Source: Thalassotalea_F euphylliae (GTDB taxonomy: Bacteria; Pseudomonadota; Gammaproteobacteria; Enterobacterales; Alteromonadaceae). Taken from it: a DNA stretch of 64,000 nt. Below are positions 18,130-28,287 of this stretch, piece after piece (within the stretch, counting starts at the first letter, position 1; every line of letters starts with the position of its first letter). Where the stretch lies: positions 988,176-1,052,175 of the forward strand of contig NZ_JBHUIB010000012.1 of assembly GCF_042682785.1 (NCBI RefSeq). The letters run 5' to 3'. The notes beneath the pieces are model-generated. The model was not told the origin of the DNA, ran no database searches, and worked only from the letters and a program-made list of their open reading frames with translations. Made by a program: the position numbers and the translations under genes.

Positions 18130-19401
18130 ATGTCCATTGTTGCTGTTGGTATTAATCATAAAACTGCACCCGTAGCGGTGAGGGAAAAGATTTCCTTTAA
18201 CCCTGACCAGTTGAGCAGCGCTTTACAAGAAATGCTATCGGAAGTGGACTGTAAAGAGGCCGCTATTTTGTCGACGTGCAACCGAACTGAACTTTATTTG
18301 GTTCAGGACGGCAGCATGGAAGAAACGCAGGCGAAAGTCGTTGAGTGGTTAGAACGACACCATAGTGTTCCTTCTTCAGCAATCACGCCAAGTTTGTATT
18401 GGCATGTCGACAAGCAAGCGGTAAACCATATGATGCGTGTTGCTTGCGGCTTGGACTCGCTCGTTCTGGGTGAGCCGCAAATCCTTGGACAAATGAAACA
18501 GGCGTACGGCCAAGCTAAAGCTGCTGGCTCTATGGCGCTGATTATGGACCGCCTATTTCAGCGTACCTTTGGTGTCGCTAAACAGGTGCGCACAGAAACC
18601 GAAATTGGTGAGAGTGCGGTATCTGTAGCGTTTGCAGCCGTCAATTTAGCAAAGCATATTTTTGCAAGTCTTGAAAAAGCGCGCGTATTGCTTGTCGGTG
18701 CAGGCGAAACGATTGAGCTAGTCGCTAAACACTTATACGACAACAACGTTGGGCACATTACCGTTGCTAACCGCACCATTTCGCGTGCGGAAGACATGGC
18801 AAAACAGATCGGCGCTGATGTTATAACGCTTGCTCAAATACCTGAGCATATGGCGAAATCAGACATTGTGATTAGTTCTACGGGAAGTACGCTACCTATT
18901 ATTGGTAAGGGTATGGTTGAAAGTGCTTTAGAACAGCGAAAGCATCAGCCAATTTTTATGGTTGATTTAGCCGTACCTCGTGATATTGAAGAACAAGTCT
19001 CAGAACTTGAAGATGTGTTCTTATACACAGTAGACGACCTGCAAACCATTATTGCGAAAAACATTGAAAATCGTCGTAAAGCGGCGGTTCAAGCTGAAGG
19101 CATTGTAGGTCAGCAGTCAGATGTATTTATGTCTTGGTTGCGAGGACTAAACACGCAAGATGCTGTATTAAGTTATCGCAAACAGTGCATGTCTGAACGA
19201 GATCTATTGCTAGAAAAAGCAATAGGTCAACTACGTAATAACAAAGACCCAGAAGCTGTTATTGGCGAATTAGCTACTAAGCTAACCAACAAATTAATGC
19301 ATGCACCAACAAGTGCATTGCAGTCAGCTGCTCAAGGCGGCGAACTCGATAAACTCATTTATCTGCGTGATATTTTTGATTTAGATAAATCAAACAACTA
19401 A
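18130..19401 (+). CDS. hemA: Glutamyl-tRNA reductase
   Basis: First step of tetrapyrrole synthesis by the C5 pathway: reduces Glu-tRNA to glutamate semialdehyde. The 423 residues show GINHKTAPVAVREK, the catalytic Cys in LSTCNRTELY, and GLDSLVLGEPQILGQ. A Rossmann NADPH site (VLLVGAGETIELVA) follows. It starts the hemA-prfA-prmC run and is divergent from lolB. Confidence 0.97.
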   Translation: MSIVAVGINHKTAPVAVREKISFNPDQLSSALQEMLSEVDCKEAAILSTCNRTELYLVQDGSMEETQAKVVEWLERHHSVPSSAITPSLYWHVDKQAVNHMMRVACGLDSLVLGEPQILGQMKQAYGQAKAAGSMALIMDRLFQRTFGVAKQVRTETEIGESAVSVAFAAVNLAKHIFASLEKARVLLVGAGETIELVAKHLYDNNVGHITVANRTISRAEDMAKQIGADVITLAQIPEHMAKSDIVISSTGSTLPIIGKGMVESALEQRKHQPIFMVDLAVPRDIEEQVSELEDVFLYTVDDLQTIIAKNIENRRKAAVQAEGIVGQQSDVFMSWLRGLNTQDAVLSYRKQCMSERDLLLEKAIGQLRNNKDPEAVIGELATKLTNKLMHAPTSALQSAAQGGELDKLIYLRDIFDLDKSNN

Positions 19402-19432
19402 TATTGCGCAAAATTTAAAAAGATAGCTATCC

Positions 19433-20521
19433 ATGAAAGAATCTGTATACCGTAAATTAGAAGCGCTGGTAGAGCGTTTTGAAGAGGTTCAAGCGTTATT
19501 GTCTGATCCTGAAACTATCGCTGATCAAGACAAGTTCAAAGCGTTGTCTAAAGAATTTTCGCAGTTAGAGGGCACAACAAAAGTCTTCAAAGATTTCCAA
19601 ACTGCCGAAGAAGATTTGGAGATGGCCAATGAGATGCTTAAAGATAGCGATCCTGATATGCGCGAAATGGCGCAAGAAGAGCATAAAGCGGCCAAGAAAG
19701 CGATTGAAGAGTTAGAGCAAGAGCTACAAATTTTGCTTCTTCCTCGTGACCCTAACGATGACAATAACTGCTTTGTTGAGATTCGTGCCGGTGCGGGTGG
19801 TGATGAAGCGGCAATTTTCGCAGGTGATTTGTTCCGCATGTATTCTCGTTACGCCGAGAAGAAAGGCTGGAAGATTGAAGTCATGAACATGAACGAATCT
19901 GAGCAGGGCGGTTACAAAGAAATCATTGCTAAAATCAATGGCGAAGGCGTATATGGTGAGATGAAATTTGAATCTGGTGGTCACCGTGTTCAACGTGTAC
20001 CTGAGACAGAGTCACAAGGTCGTGTCCACACATCAGCATGTACTGTTGTGGTTATGCCTGAAATCCCAGAATCTGAGGCAATCGAAATTAATAAAGCAGA
20101 TTTAAAAGTTGATACTTTCCGCGCTTCTGGTGCGGGTGGTCAGCACGTTAACAAAACCGATTCTGCTATTCGTATAACGCACATTCCAACGGGCGTTGTT
20201 GTTGAGTGTCAGGACCAACGCTCTCAACACAAAAACCGTGCACAAGCAATGTCGGTGCTTCAAGCACGCTTGCAACAAGCAGAAGATGACAAGCGCCGCG
20301 CGGAAGAAGAGTCTTCACGACGCAGTCTAGTAGCCAGTGGTGACCGAAGCGAGCGTATTCGCACATACAACTACCCTCAAGGCCGTATGACAGATCACCG
20401 CATTAACTTAACGCTATATCGTCTGAACGAAGTGATTGAAGGTAATTTGCAGTTAGTGATGGAGCCTATTCTTCAAGAAAACCAAGCTGACTTGCTAGCG
20501 GCGCTGGCCGATCAAAACTAG
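19433..20521 (+). CDS. prfA: Peptide chain release factor 1
   Basis: Ends translation at UAA and UAG. The 362-residue protein has the GAGGQHVNKTDSA segment with the GGQ tripeptide. The codon-recognition region contains PET (VPETESQGR). It lies 31 bp after hemA and is followed by prmC, whose product methylates the GGQ Gln. Confidence 0.98.
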   Translation: MKESVYRKLEALVERFEEVQALLSDPETIADQDKFKALSKEFSQLEGTTKVFKDFQTAEEDLEMANEMLKDSDPDMREMAQEEHKAAKKAIEELEQELQILLLPRDPNDDNNCFVEIRAGAGGDEAAIFAGDLFRMYSRYAEKKGWKIEVMNMNESEQGGYKEIIAKINGEGVYGEMKFESGGHRVQRVPETESQGRVHTSACTVVVMPEIPESEAIEINKADLKVDTFRASGAGGQHVNKTDSAIRITHIPTGVVVECQDQRSQHKNRAQAMSVLQARLQQAEDDKRRAEEESSRRSLVASGDRSERIRTYNYPQGRMTDHRINLTLYRLNEVIEGNLQLVMEPILQENQADLLAALADQN

Positions 20522-20532
20522 TAAGCAAAAAT

Positions 20533-21396
20533 ATGCCCACCATTCAAGGCTTGCTGACTGATTGTCAGCAAGCACTTCAAGAAATATCAGATAGCCCATT
20601 ACTAGATTGCCAAATCTTGTTATGCCATGTGTTAGATAAGCCTCAAACTTACTTGATGACATGGCCAGATTTGGTGTTAACGTCACAGCAAACGCATCAA
20701 TTTTATTCGCTTTACAAACGTCGCATGCAAGGTGAGCCCATTGCTTACATTGTCGGCGAAAGGGAATTTTGGTCATTGCCGCTAAAAGTAGCGCCTTCAA
20801 CCCTTATTCCAAGACCTGACACTGAAACATTGGTTGAGCGTGTATTGGCAGGTGAACATGTTCAAGACGCCAACGTGTTGGACTTAGGTACTGGCACTGG
20901 TGCAATAGCGTTGGCATTAGCTTCTGAAAAGCCAAACTGGAAAATAACCGCTGTAGACTTTAATCACGAAGCTGTTGAATTAGCCAAAAGCAATCAACAA
21001 GCACTTGCGCTGGGCAATGTCACCGTTATACATTCTGATTGGTTTTCAAGCATAGAAAACGACGTTAAGTTTGACCTGATTGTTTCTAATCCACCGTATA
21101 TTGATGAGGACGATGTACACCTATCGCAGGGGGATGTTCGGTTTGAACCTAAATCGGCTTTGGTGGCACCAAATCAAGGACTTGCAGACATAGAGCATAT
21201 TGCTGATACCGCAAGAAATTACTTAGTCGACGGCGGTAAAGTCTTTATAGAACACGGATATGACCAAGGGGACGCGGTAAGGGCAATCTTTCACGAGCTA
21301 GGTTACGATGAAGCGCGAACGGAGAAAGATTTAGCTAGTAATGATCGTGTCACTTGGGCAATATTTAACGATAAAAAGAAAACCAATAATAATTAG
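20533..21396 (+). CDS. prmC: Release factor glutamine methyltransferase
   Basis: A SAM-dependent enzyme that N5-methylates the Gln of the GGQ motif in RF1 and RF2. The 287 residues have the N-terminal helical RF-binding domain, the SAM motif VLDLGTGTGAIALAL and the catalytic SNPPYID. It starts 11 bp after prfA. Confidence 0.97.
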   Translation: MPTIQGLLTDCQQALQEISDSPLLDCQILLCHVLDKPQTYLMTWPDLVLTSQQTHQFYSLYKRRMQGEPIAYIVGEREFWSLPLKVAPSTLIPRPDTETLVERVLAGEHVQDANVLDLGTGTGAIALALASEKPNWKITAVDFNHEAVELAKSNQQALALGNVTVIHSDWFSSIENDVKFDLIVSNPPYIDEDDVHLSQGDVRFEPKSALVAPNQGLADIEHIADTARNYLVDGGKVFIEHGYDQGDAVRAIFHELGYDEARTEKDLASNDRVTWAIFNDKKKTNNN

Positions 21397-21405
21397 AGAG
21401 TACCC

Positions 21406-21768
21406 ATGAAGCATTTCCATATGTTGCTGGCAATAATCAGCATAAGCCTATTCACTTTACGTTTTGTCTGGTTGCTTAAAGAGTCAGATATGTTGTCGCG
21501 TAAATGGGTAAAAATCACCCCACATGTCATTGATACATTGTTGTTAACTATCGGTATCACAATGGCTATTAAACTGGCGATTAACCCTGCCGAACAGTTG
21601 TGGTTGGCCGAGAAAATCATTGCAATATTTGCCTATATTTTTACAGGGCTTTACACGCTTAAGTTAGCACGTAATCGCATGATGCAAATTATGGGGTACT
21701 TCGGTGCGCTTGGCTGGTTTGCCTTAATCTTTAGAATTGCGCAAACCAAGCAAACCTTTTTTTTCTAA
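21406..21768 (+). CDS. SirB2-family membrane protein
   Basis: A small membrane protein of 120 residues with four hydrophobic helices, matching the SirB/YchQ family always found between prmC and sirB1. It begins with the usual KHFHMLLAIIS. Its molecular role is unknown; the name comes from an early link to Salmonella invasion gene expression. It starts 9 bp after prmC. Confidence 0.88.
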   Translation: MKHFHMLLAIISISLFTLRFVWLLKESDMLSRKWVKITPHVIDTLLLTIGITMAIKLAINPAEQLWLAEKIIAIFAYIFTGLYTLKLARNRMMQIMGYFGALGWFALIFRIAQTKQTFFF

Positions 21769-21794
21769 TATAAAACAATCTAACAAGGACGTTT

Positions 21795-23723
21795 ATGTAC
21801 AAGAAACTGCTACTTGTAGCGGTACTCTGTTGTAGTACTGCTTTTTCGACTTTTTCACTCCAGTCACAACCTTTACCCGTAGAATATTTTGCGTCACTGC
21901 CTGATGTGAGTAGTGTTTCGCTCTCGCCAGACGGTAAACACATTATCAGCCTCGTGAGGGTGAATACGGAAAAACATCAGGGCAAGTTAGTCCAGCTTGT
22001 TGACACAGTATCGAACGCAAAAACAAACCTCGCGTTTTCAGACAACGAAAAATATAAGATACGACATCTGCAATGGATAAATAATCAATATGTCGCCGTA
22101 TATGCTGACTTTCCTGCTTCTCGCTTTGGTACGCCAGTAACAGAAAGTCGAGTAATGAAGCTTGATGTTTCTTCGGGCGAGCTCAAGCCAATTATACCTC
22201 GCAATATACTTAAAAAGATGGTCTGGATGTCAAATGACCTTGATAACATCATTGACGTTCTTCCTGAAGACAACGAACACATATTGATGTCTATGGGTGG
22301 ATTTACAACAGGCGGTGAGGAGTCTGTTATTCGCATTAGTTTGAGTGGTAAAAAGAAATCGGCATTTGTCCAGCGTACCAAAAACTTTGTAGGAGATTGG
22401 ATTACTGACAACGACGGCAATGTTCGTGTTGGTATTGCTAAAGAAGACGCGCGCTTCCGAATTCTTGAAAAGCGCTCAGATACAGGAAAGTGGCGCGATT
22501 TGTGGGAGTTTGATGCATTTGCCGCTGACAGTGTTTGGCCTATCGCATTTGGTGCGGATAAAGATGTACTTTATGTCTCAGCGCTTCACAACGGAAAAGA
22601 TGCAATTTTCAAAGTTAATCTCAAAGATGAGTCGTTAACTAAAGAATTGGTTTATTTTAATGAGCACTATGATGTGACAGGTCGCTTACGAAAGTCTGGT
22701 GTTACAGGTGAGGTTATCGGTGTAGGGAATCACTTTTGGCATCCTACATGGGAAAAATTTCAAAAAGGGATCGACAAAGCACTTCCTGACACAACGAACC
22801 ACATTATTAGCCTAAGCAAAGACGAAACAAAATATATTGTTTTGGCAACTAATGATACAGAGCCGGGTATTTATCTGCTCGGTGATAGAAAAGCGGGTGG
22901 TATGGACGTGCTGGCATATCGCTATAATAACCTGACGCCAGAAGTACTTAGTGCTAAGAAAGAGATTAAATATAGTGCACGTGACGGATTGGAAATTGAA
23001 GGTTATTTAACCGTACCTGCTGGGAAAGAGCAGAAAAACTTACCTACAATAATATTCCCACACGGCGGGCCTATCAGTTACGACGACGACGGTTTTGACT
23101 ACTGGACACAGTTTTTAGCAAGTCGAGGTTATGCTGTTTTACAGATGAACTTCCGAGGATCGTCGGGCTACGGTCATGACTTTATGCAACAGGGTCTCAA
23201 AAGCTGGGGCAAAGCAATGCAGGACGATGTTGAAGATGGCGCGCGATGGCTAATTGAACAGGGTATTGCAGATAAAGATCGTATATGCATTTTAGGGGCT
23301 AGTTACGGTGGGTATGCAGCGCTAATGGGAGGTGTTAAATCACCAGACTTATATCGATGCATTGTGTCGTTTGCCGGCGTAACGGATATTGAGTATATGG
23401 TGAAAAAGGCGCGTTATTACACCAATTACGATATTGTGAAAAAGCAAATTGGCTCTGATCATGATGAGTTGTGGGAAAATTCTCCACTCAAGCATGCTGA
23501 AAAGATTAAGCAGCCGGTCTTGTTAATACATGGTGAAAAAGACCGAGTTGTCCGTGTTGCTCACAGTGAAAAAATGTTTGATGAATTAAAAGGTGAAGGC
23601 AAAAACGTCAACTATGTCGAACTTGAGGGCGGGGACCACTATTTGAGTAACAATCGTCATCGATTACAGACGTTTAAAGAAATAGAATCTTTTTTATCTA
23701 AATATAACCCTGCAACTATGTAA
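21795..23723 (+). CDS. Exported prolyl oligopeptidase (S9 family)
   Basis: A 642-residue secreted serine peptidase. A signal peptide and a beta-propeller region with SPDGKHIISL-type repeats come first. A C-terminal alpha/beta hydrolase domain follows, with the nucleophile in GASYGGYAA, the Asp in HGEKDRVV and the His in GGDHYLS. It is inserted between sirB2 and sirB1, which are adjacent in E. coli, and is followed by its own terminator. Substrate unknown; probably peptide scavenging. Confidence 0.92.
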   Translation: MYKKLLLVAVLCCSTAFSTFSLQSQPLPVEYFASLPDVSSVSLSPDGKHIISLVRVNTEKHQGKLVQLVDTVSNAKTNLAFSDNEKYKIRHLQWINNQYVAVYADFPASRFGTPVTESRVMKLDVSSGELKPIIPRNILKKMVWMSNDLDNIIDVLPEDNEHILMSMGGFTTGGEESVIRISLSGKKKSAFVQRTKNFVGDWITDNDGNVRVGIAKEDARFRILEKRSDTGKWRDLWEFDAFAADSVWPIAFGADKDVLYVSALHNGKDAIFKVNLKDESLTKELVYFNEHYDVTGRLRKSGVTGEVIGVGNHFWHPTWEKFQKGIDKALPDTTNHIISLSKDETKYIVLATNDTEPGIYLLGDRKAGGMDVLAYRYNNLTPEVLSAKKEIKYSARDGLEIEGYLTVPAGKEQKNLPTIIFPHGGPISYDDDGFDYWTQFLASRGYAVLQMNFRGSSGYGHDFMQQGLKSWGKAMQDDVEDGARWLIEQGIADKDRICILGASYGGYAALMGGVKSPDLYRCIVSFAGVTDIEYMVKKARYYTNYDIVKKQIGSDHDELWENSPLKHAEKIKQPVLLIHGEKDRVVRVAHSEKMFDELKGEGKNVNYVELEGGDHYLSNNRHRLQTFKEIESFLSKYNPATM

Positions 23724-23727
23724 TAAT

Positions 23728-23756
23728 AGGCGCCAATTTTTTTGGCGCCTTACCCT
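23728..23756 (+). terminator. Rho-independent terminator after the S9 peptidase
   Basis: A perfect 8-bp stem AGGCGCCA / TGGCGCCT, 4 bp past the stop region, followed by a T-rich stretch (TACCCTTTATTTTTT). It overlaps the upstream part of the next open frame, which argues for the downstream start of that gene. Confidence 0.8.
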
Positions 23757-23819
23757 TTATTTTTTCCGCTTTGTCGCCATATTGTCTGTTTAGCTTTTCA
23801 ACCGGTATTTGCAGTATTC

Positions 23820-24617
23820 ATGAACGATTTGTTGTTGTCTGAAATAAATACACATCAAGAAGACTTAGTGCGCGCATTAACACTACTCGAAGAATTCATT
23901 TTTGAGAAGAAAGTCAATGTGTTGCCGATGATAGAAGACATCGTTGATTACTGTGAGCAAGAACTAGAGGACGTAGACGACCCTCTCGCACAAGCTGAGC
24001 ACCTGATTAATATCCTATTTCTAGATTTGTTGTTTATAGAATCTAAAAGAGATGCATGGCCAGTGATGGGATTCAAACTGGAAGAAGCCATTGGCTCTCG
24101 CGTAATACACCCGGTGGTTAAAGCGGTTATTTTTAAATATGTTGCAGAGCAATGTGGCTTTGAAATTGATTTGGTCTATGTACCTGAAAAAGTAATGTTG
24201 CGTCTTATCTGTGACCAACAATTTGCTATTATTTTTGATCCTTTAAGTGGTGAGTCGCTAAATTGGGAAGAATTAGATAGTCGAATAGATGAGGTACCTA
24301 CAGAAGCTAACCAATATCTTGAGCCTCTGGATAGTAAAGCTGTTTTGGTGGAATACCTGACTGCGTTAAAAAATGCACTAATTAAAGAAGATCAGTTTAT
24401 TAACGCGTTGAAGTGCGTCGACATATTGATTGAGCTAAAACCTGAGGACCCCTTCGAGCGACGCGATCGCGGATTTTTGCTTCATCAGTTGGATTGCTTT
24501 AAAGTGGCATACGATGATTATCAATACTTTGTTGATCAATGCCCGCAAGATCCAGCGGCGCAAATATTAAAATTACAATTAGAAAACATAAAAGTTTCAA
24601 ACACCATATTACACTAG
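23820..24617 (+). CDS. SirB1/YchA family protein with TPR-like C-terminus
   Basis: A 265-residue cytoplasmic protein with a transglutaminase-like N-terminal domain and a tetratricopeptide-like C-terminal part (around KALIKEDQFINALKCVDIL). It belongs to the family encoded next to kdsA in gammaproteobacteria. The frame is open to 23742, but that stretch overlaps a terminator and codes for an unlikely hydrophobic leader, so I start at the ATG at 23820. Biochemical function unknown. Confidence 0.85.
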   Translation: MNDLLLSEINTHQEDLVRALTLLEEFIFEKKVNVLPMIEDIVDYCEQELEDVDDPLAQAEHLINILFLDLLFIESKRDAWPVMGFKLEEAIGSRVIHPVVKAVIFKYVAEQCGFEIDLVYVPEKVMLRLICDQQFAIIFDPLSGESLNWEELDSRIDEVPTEANQYLEPLDSKAVLVEYLTALKNALIKEDQFINALKCVDILIELKPEDPFERRDRGFLLHQLDCFKVAYDDYQYFVDQCPQDPAAQILKLQLENIKVSNTILH

Positions 24618-24630
24618 CTCAGGGGCCTTA

Positions 24631-25878
24631 ATGACTCACGATCCTTTAATTACCAATGATGCGGTAGTCTTGGGGTTGTTGGCACTTATTTTGGGCGCAG
24701 TTTTTAAAACCGCTCACAGCCTTCATCCTTTCTGGCGAAAATTCTATAAATATGTGCCAGCACTACTACTCTGTTATTTTATACCTTCTCTACTCAATAC
24801 GTTCGGCATAGTCGATGGGCACACTTCAAATGTGTATTACGCAGCATCGCGCTATCTTCTGCCAGCTTGCCTTGTATTGCTAACAATAAGTATCGACTTA
24901 AAAGCGATACTAAATCTGGGCCCTAAAGCACTTATCATGTTCTTAACGGGTACTTTTGGTATCGTTATCGGGGGCCCGATAGCTATTTTAGTGATGAGTG
25001 CTATTGTGCCTGATGCTATTGGTGGTCATGGACCTGATGCTGTATGGCGAGGGATGACAACCATTGCAGGTAGTTGGATTGGCGGTGGCGCTAACCAAGC
25101 TTCTATGAAGGAGATGTTTGAGGTTGGTGGCGATATATTTTCGGCGATGGTCACGGTAGACGTTATCGTGGCGAATTTGTGGATGGCTGTTCTGCTATTT
25201 ATGACAGCAAAACACAAAGAAATAGATGCAAAAACTGGCGCTGATACTAGAGCAATTGAAGAGCTAAAAGTCCGAGTGGAGGAGTATCAAGCAGCAAATA
25301 GCCGTATTCCAGAGCTAGCCGACTATATCAAGATTATTGCTATCGGTTTCACTATTACTGGCTTTGCACACTTTTGTGCCGACTTCTTAGGACCGTATTT
25401 TGGTGCAAACTACGAATGGGCGCAGGAGTTCAGTTTAAACAGTAAGTTCTTTTGGCTGATTGTTATTGCGACAACAATCGGTATTAGCTTGTCATTTACA
25501 CGCATGCGTGAAATTGAGTCGGCAGGCGCGAGCAAAGTAGCACAGAGCTTCATTTATATTTTAGTGGCATCTATTGGCTTGCATATGAACATTCTTGCTA
25601 TTGCTGAAACGCCTATTTATTTTGTTATCGGATTAATATGGATGGTGGTTCATGCGTCACTCATGTTAATTGTTGCTAGATTTATTAAAGCGCCGTTGTT
25701 TTATATGGCAGTTGGTAGCCAAGCGAATGTTGGAGGCGCGGCATCGGCGCCGGTGGTTGCCTCAGCGTTCCACCCATCGCTAGCTCCTGTGGGGGTTTTA
25801 CTGGCGGTGCTTGGCTATGGTGTTGGAACTTATATGGCTTATTTCTGTGGCTTGTTGATGCAAGCTGCATCTGGTTAA
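24631..25878 (+). CDS. DUF819 family multi-pass membrane protein
   Basis: A 415-residue inner-membrane protein with about ten hydrophobic helices and Gly-rich motifs (GSWIGGGANQASMKE, GSQANVGGAASAPVVA) that mark the DUF819 family. These proteins look like transporters, but no substrate is known. It lies between sirB1 and kdsA, spaced 13 and 9 bp, so it is part of that operon although E. coli lacks it here. Confidence 0.87.
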   Translation: MTHDPLITNDAVVLGLLALILGAVFKTAHSLHPFWRKFYKYVPALLLCYFIPSLLNTFGIVDGHTSNVYYAASRYLLPACLVLLTISIDLKAILNLGPKALIMFLTGTFGIVIGGPIAILVMSAIVPDAIGGHGPDAVWRGMTTIAGSWIGGGANQASMKEMFEVGGDIFSAMVTVDVIVANLWMAVLLFMTAKHKEIDAKTGADTRAIEELKVRVEEYQAANSRIPELADYIKIIAIGFTITGFAHFCADFLGPYFGANYEWAQEFSLNSKFFWLIVIATTIGISLSFTRMREIESAGASKVAQSFIYILVASIGLHMNILAIAETPIYFVIGLIWMVVHASLMLIVARFIKAPLFYMAVGSQANVGGAASAPVVASAFHPSLAPVGVLLAVLGYGVGTYMAYFCGLLMQAASG

Positions 25879-25887
25879 GGATTAAAA

Positions 25888-26733
25888 ATGACGATTAGAC
25901 AGGTTACTGTTGGAAATATTGATGTCGCGAACGATAAGCCGTTCGTGTTGTTTGGTGGTATGAATGTGCTTGAGTCACGCGATTTAGCGATGCGCATTTG
26001 TGAACACTATGTTGAAGTAACAAACAAACTTAACATTCCTTATGTGTTTAAAGCTTCTTTTGATAAGGCAAATCGCTCTTCTGTACACTCTTATCGCGGG
26101 CCAGGAATGGAAGAGGGTTTAAAAATATTTGAAGAGTTAAAAGCAACGTTTAACGTCCCTATCATTACTGATGTGCATGAACCTTTTCAAGCAAAACCAG
26201 TCGCTGATGTGGTAGACGTTATCCAGCTTCCAGCCTTTCTTGCGCGCCAAACAGATCTTGTTGTTGCGATGGCAGAAACTGGCGCAGCAATCAACGTGAA
26301 AAAACCACAGTTTTTGGCGGCGCATGAAATGCGTCATATCATCAAAAAGTTTGCTGAGGCTGGCAATGAGCATGTGATGCTGTGTGAGCGTGGTAGTTGC
26401 TATGGTTATAACAACCTTGTTGTTGACATGCTCGCTATGGATGAAATGACCACTTACGCACCCGTTATTTTTGACGCGACTCATGCTTTACAAAAACCTG
26501 GTGGTCGTTCCGATTCTGCTGATGGCAGACGTGCACAAGCTGCGCAGCTGGCGCGCAGTGGTATGGCATTAGGAATTGCAGGGTTGTTTATTGAGGCACA
26601 TCCTAATCCAAACGAAGCGAAATGTGACGGTCCATGTGCACTACCTTTAGATAAACTTGAGCCGTACTTATCGCAAATGAAAGCAATTGACGACTTAGTG
26701 AAAGGCTTTGAGCCACTAAATACATCAGATTAG
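25888..26733 (+). CDS. kdsA: KDO-8-phosphate synthase
   Basis: Condenses PEP with arabinose 5-phosphate for LPS inner-core KDO. The 281-residue protein shows FVLFGGMNVLESRD, FKASFDKANRSS, the GPGMEEGL loop, LCERGSCYGYNNL and FDATHALQKPGG. It ends the hemA-to-kdsA run and is followed by a strong terminator. Confidence 0.97.
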   Translation: MTIRQVTVGNIDVANDKPFVLFGGMNVLESRDLAMRICEHYVEVTNKLNIPYVFKASFDKANRSSVHSYRGPGMEEGLKIFEELKATFNVPIITDVHEPFQAKPVADVVDVIQLPAFLARQTDLVVAMAETGAAINVKKPQFLAAHEMRHIIKKFAEAGNEHVMLCERGSCYGYNNLVVDMLAMDEMTTYAPVIFDATHALQKPGGRSDSADGRRAQAAQLARSGMALGIAGLFIEAHPNPNEAKCDGPCALPLDKLEPYLSQMKAIDDLVKGFEPLNTSD

Positions 26734-26761
26734 CTTTAACGTTTTGCATTGTTAAGATAAT

Positions 26762-26788
26762 AAAAAAGGAGCCTGAGGCTCCTTTTTT
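26762..26788. terminator. Bidirectional terminator between kdsA and the convergent small gene
   Basis: The stem AAAAAAGGAGCC / GGCTCCTTTTTT has A and T runs on both sides. It sits between the stop of kdsA and the convergent minus-strand gene. Confidence 0.88.
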
Positions 26789-26813
26789 ATTAGAATTCGT
26801 ATATTAACCTGTC

Positions 26814-27086
26814 TTACTCAGCGTCCGCACTTGTCAAAGTATCTGTTTCCTCTTCTAATGACACCGCTTGTGATGGTTGGGCATTTAAGCTAGTCATTGC
26901 CAATGTAATTGTTGGCTGAGTAGAGAAAATTTCTACTTTGTTTTCTGTTAAGTAGGTTGCAGCACTAGCGACGATTTGCTCATTACTAATAGTAAAAGCG
27001 GCTTCAACAGGTGTTGAAACTTTAGCAAATGCTGTCTGGCTGAGAACGAGTGATGTTACGAATGTTAATTGCGCTAGTTTTTTCAT
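26814..27086 (-). CDS. Small exported protein of unknown function
   Basis: A 90-residue protein starting at the ATG at 27086 (MKKLAQLTF), with a signal peptide ending in SQTAFA. The frame opens seven codons earlier, but the chosen start gives a standard signal peptide. The mature part is short, acidic at its end and has no recognised domain. It is isolated, with a 280-bp upstream region. Confidence 0.6.
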   Translation of the reverse strand: MKKLAQLTFVTSLVLSQTAFAKVSTPVEAAFTISNEQIVASAATYLTENKVEIFSTQPTITLAMTSLNAQPSQAVSLEEETDTLTSADAE

Positions 27087-27369
27087 GATAGTACCTATAT
27101 ACGTCAATAATCCTTATAGATGTAAAAAGACCTATCTCCATAGCAATGAAGTACGGGTTGGGGACGTACTCCGTATTTTGGTTGGTATATCAATACCTAG
27201 AGATGTTGTCCTTCATCTACAATGTTAATTTTACGTAAACATCTTACGAGTTTACACTGACATAAATTCACGTTATTCATTAGAAAATCTAATGAAAATT
27301 TTTGCGCTATTTTCATAACTTTGTCATACTAGCTAGCCTATACTAACCGACCAGCCTTGAGGTTATACA

Positions 27370-28287
27370 GTGGCATCTCGTTTACCTCCGTTAAATGCAC
27401 TTCGCGCTTTTGAAGCGTCAGCTAGGCATCTGAGCTTTACTCGTGCTGCGGAAGAACTGTTTGTGACTCAAGCAGCGATAAGTCACCAAATAAAATCGCT
27501 CGAAGAGCACCTTGGTATTAAGCTTTTTATGCGCAAGAATCGTGCGCTTCTCTTGACGGAAGAGGGGCAAGCCTATTTCTTGGATATTAAAGATATTTTT
27601 ACGGCTTTACATGACGCTACTGAAAAGTTGCTTGCTCGTGGTGCTAAAGGGGCTATTACGGTAAGTTTGCAGCCAAGTTTTGCTATTCAGTGGCTAGTTC
27701 CCCGTCTTAACGCGTTTAACCAGCTTCACCCTGATATTGATGTTCGTATCAAAGCAGTTGATCAACCCGATAATTCCCTGACAGAAGATGTTGATGTAGC
27801 TATTTATTACGGTCGTGGAAAGTGGACTAATGTTCAAGCTGAGCAGCTCCATACCGAATATCTAATCCCTGTCTGCTCTCCGCTACTGATGAATGGTAAA
27901 AAGCCATTGTTTACTTTGAATGATTTAGAGCATCACACGTTATTACATGATACATCACGTCGTGATTGGAAGCGCTGGTTTAAAGAAGTAGGTGTAAAGG
28001 GAGTGAATGTAAATCATGGCCCTATATTTAGTCATTCATCAATGGTGCTACAAGCTGCAATACATGGACAAGGCATTGCCCTTGCGCACAGTGTTTTAGC
28101 TAAACCTGATATTGATTCAGGTCGCTTGGTATGTCCTTTCAACCATGTACTGGTGAGTAAAAATGCATACTACATTGTTTGTAGAGAAGCACAGGCCGAC
28201 ATTGGTAAAATAGCGGCGTTTAAAGATTGGGTGCTCGATACTGTAAGTGGTGAACAAGAGCATATTGCAGGAGGTCAGTTACAGTGA
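27370..28287 (+). CDS. LysR-family regulator, GcvA type
   Basis: A 305-residue transcription factor with an N-terminal winged helix (RLPPLNALRAFEASARHLSFTRAA is the hallmark of the GcvA group) and a C-terminal periplasmic-binding-like effector domain. It starts at GTG. In E. coli gcvA lies close to ygdD and rlmM, as here, so it may be the glycine-cleavage regulator; gcv genes are not in view. It overlaps the next gene by 4 bp. Confidence 0.88.
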   Translation: MASRLPPLNALRAFEASARHLSFTRAAEELFVTQAAISHQIKSLEEHLGIKLFMRKNRALLLTEEGQAYFLDIKDIFTALHDATEKLLARGAKGAITVSLQPSFAIQWLVPRLNAFNQLHPDIDVRIKAVDQPDNSLTEDVDVAIYYGRGKWTNVQAEQLHTEYLIPVCSPLLMNGKKPLFTLNDLEHHTLLHDTSRRDWKRWFKEVGVKGVNVNHGPIFSHSSMVLQAAIHGQGIALAHSVLAKPDIDSGRLVCPFNHVLVSKNAYYIVCREAQADIGKIAAFKDWVLDTVSGEQEHIAGGQLQ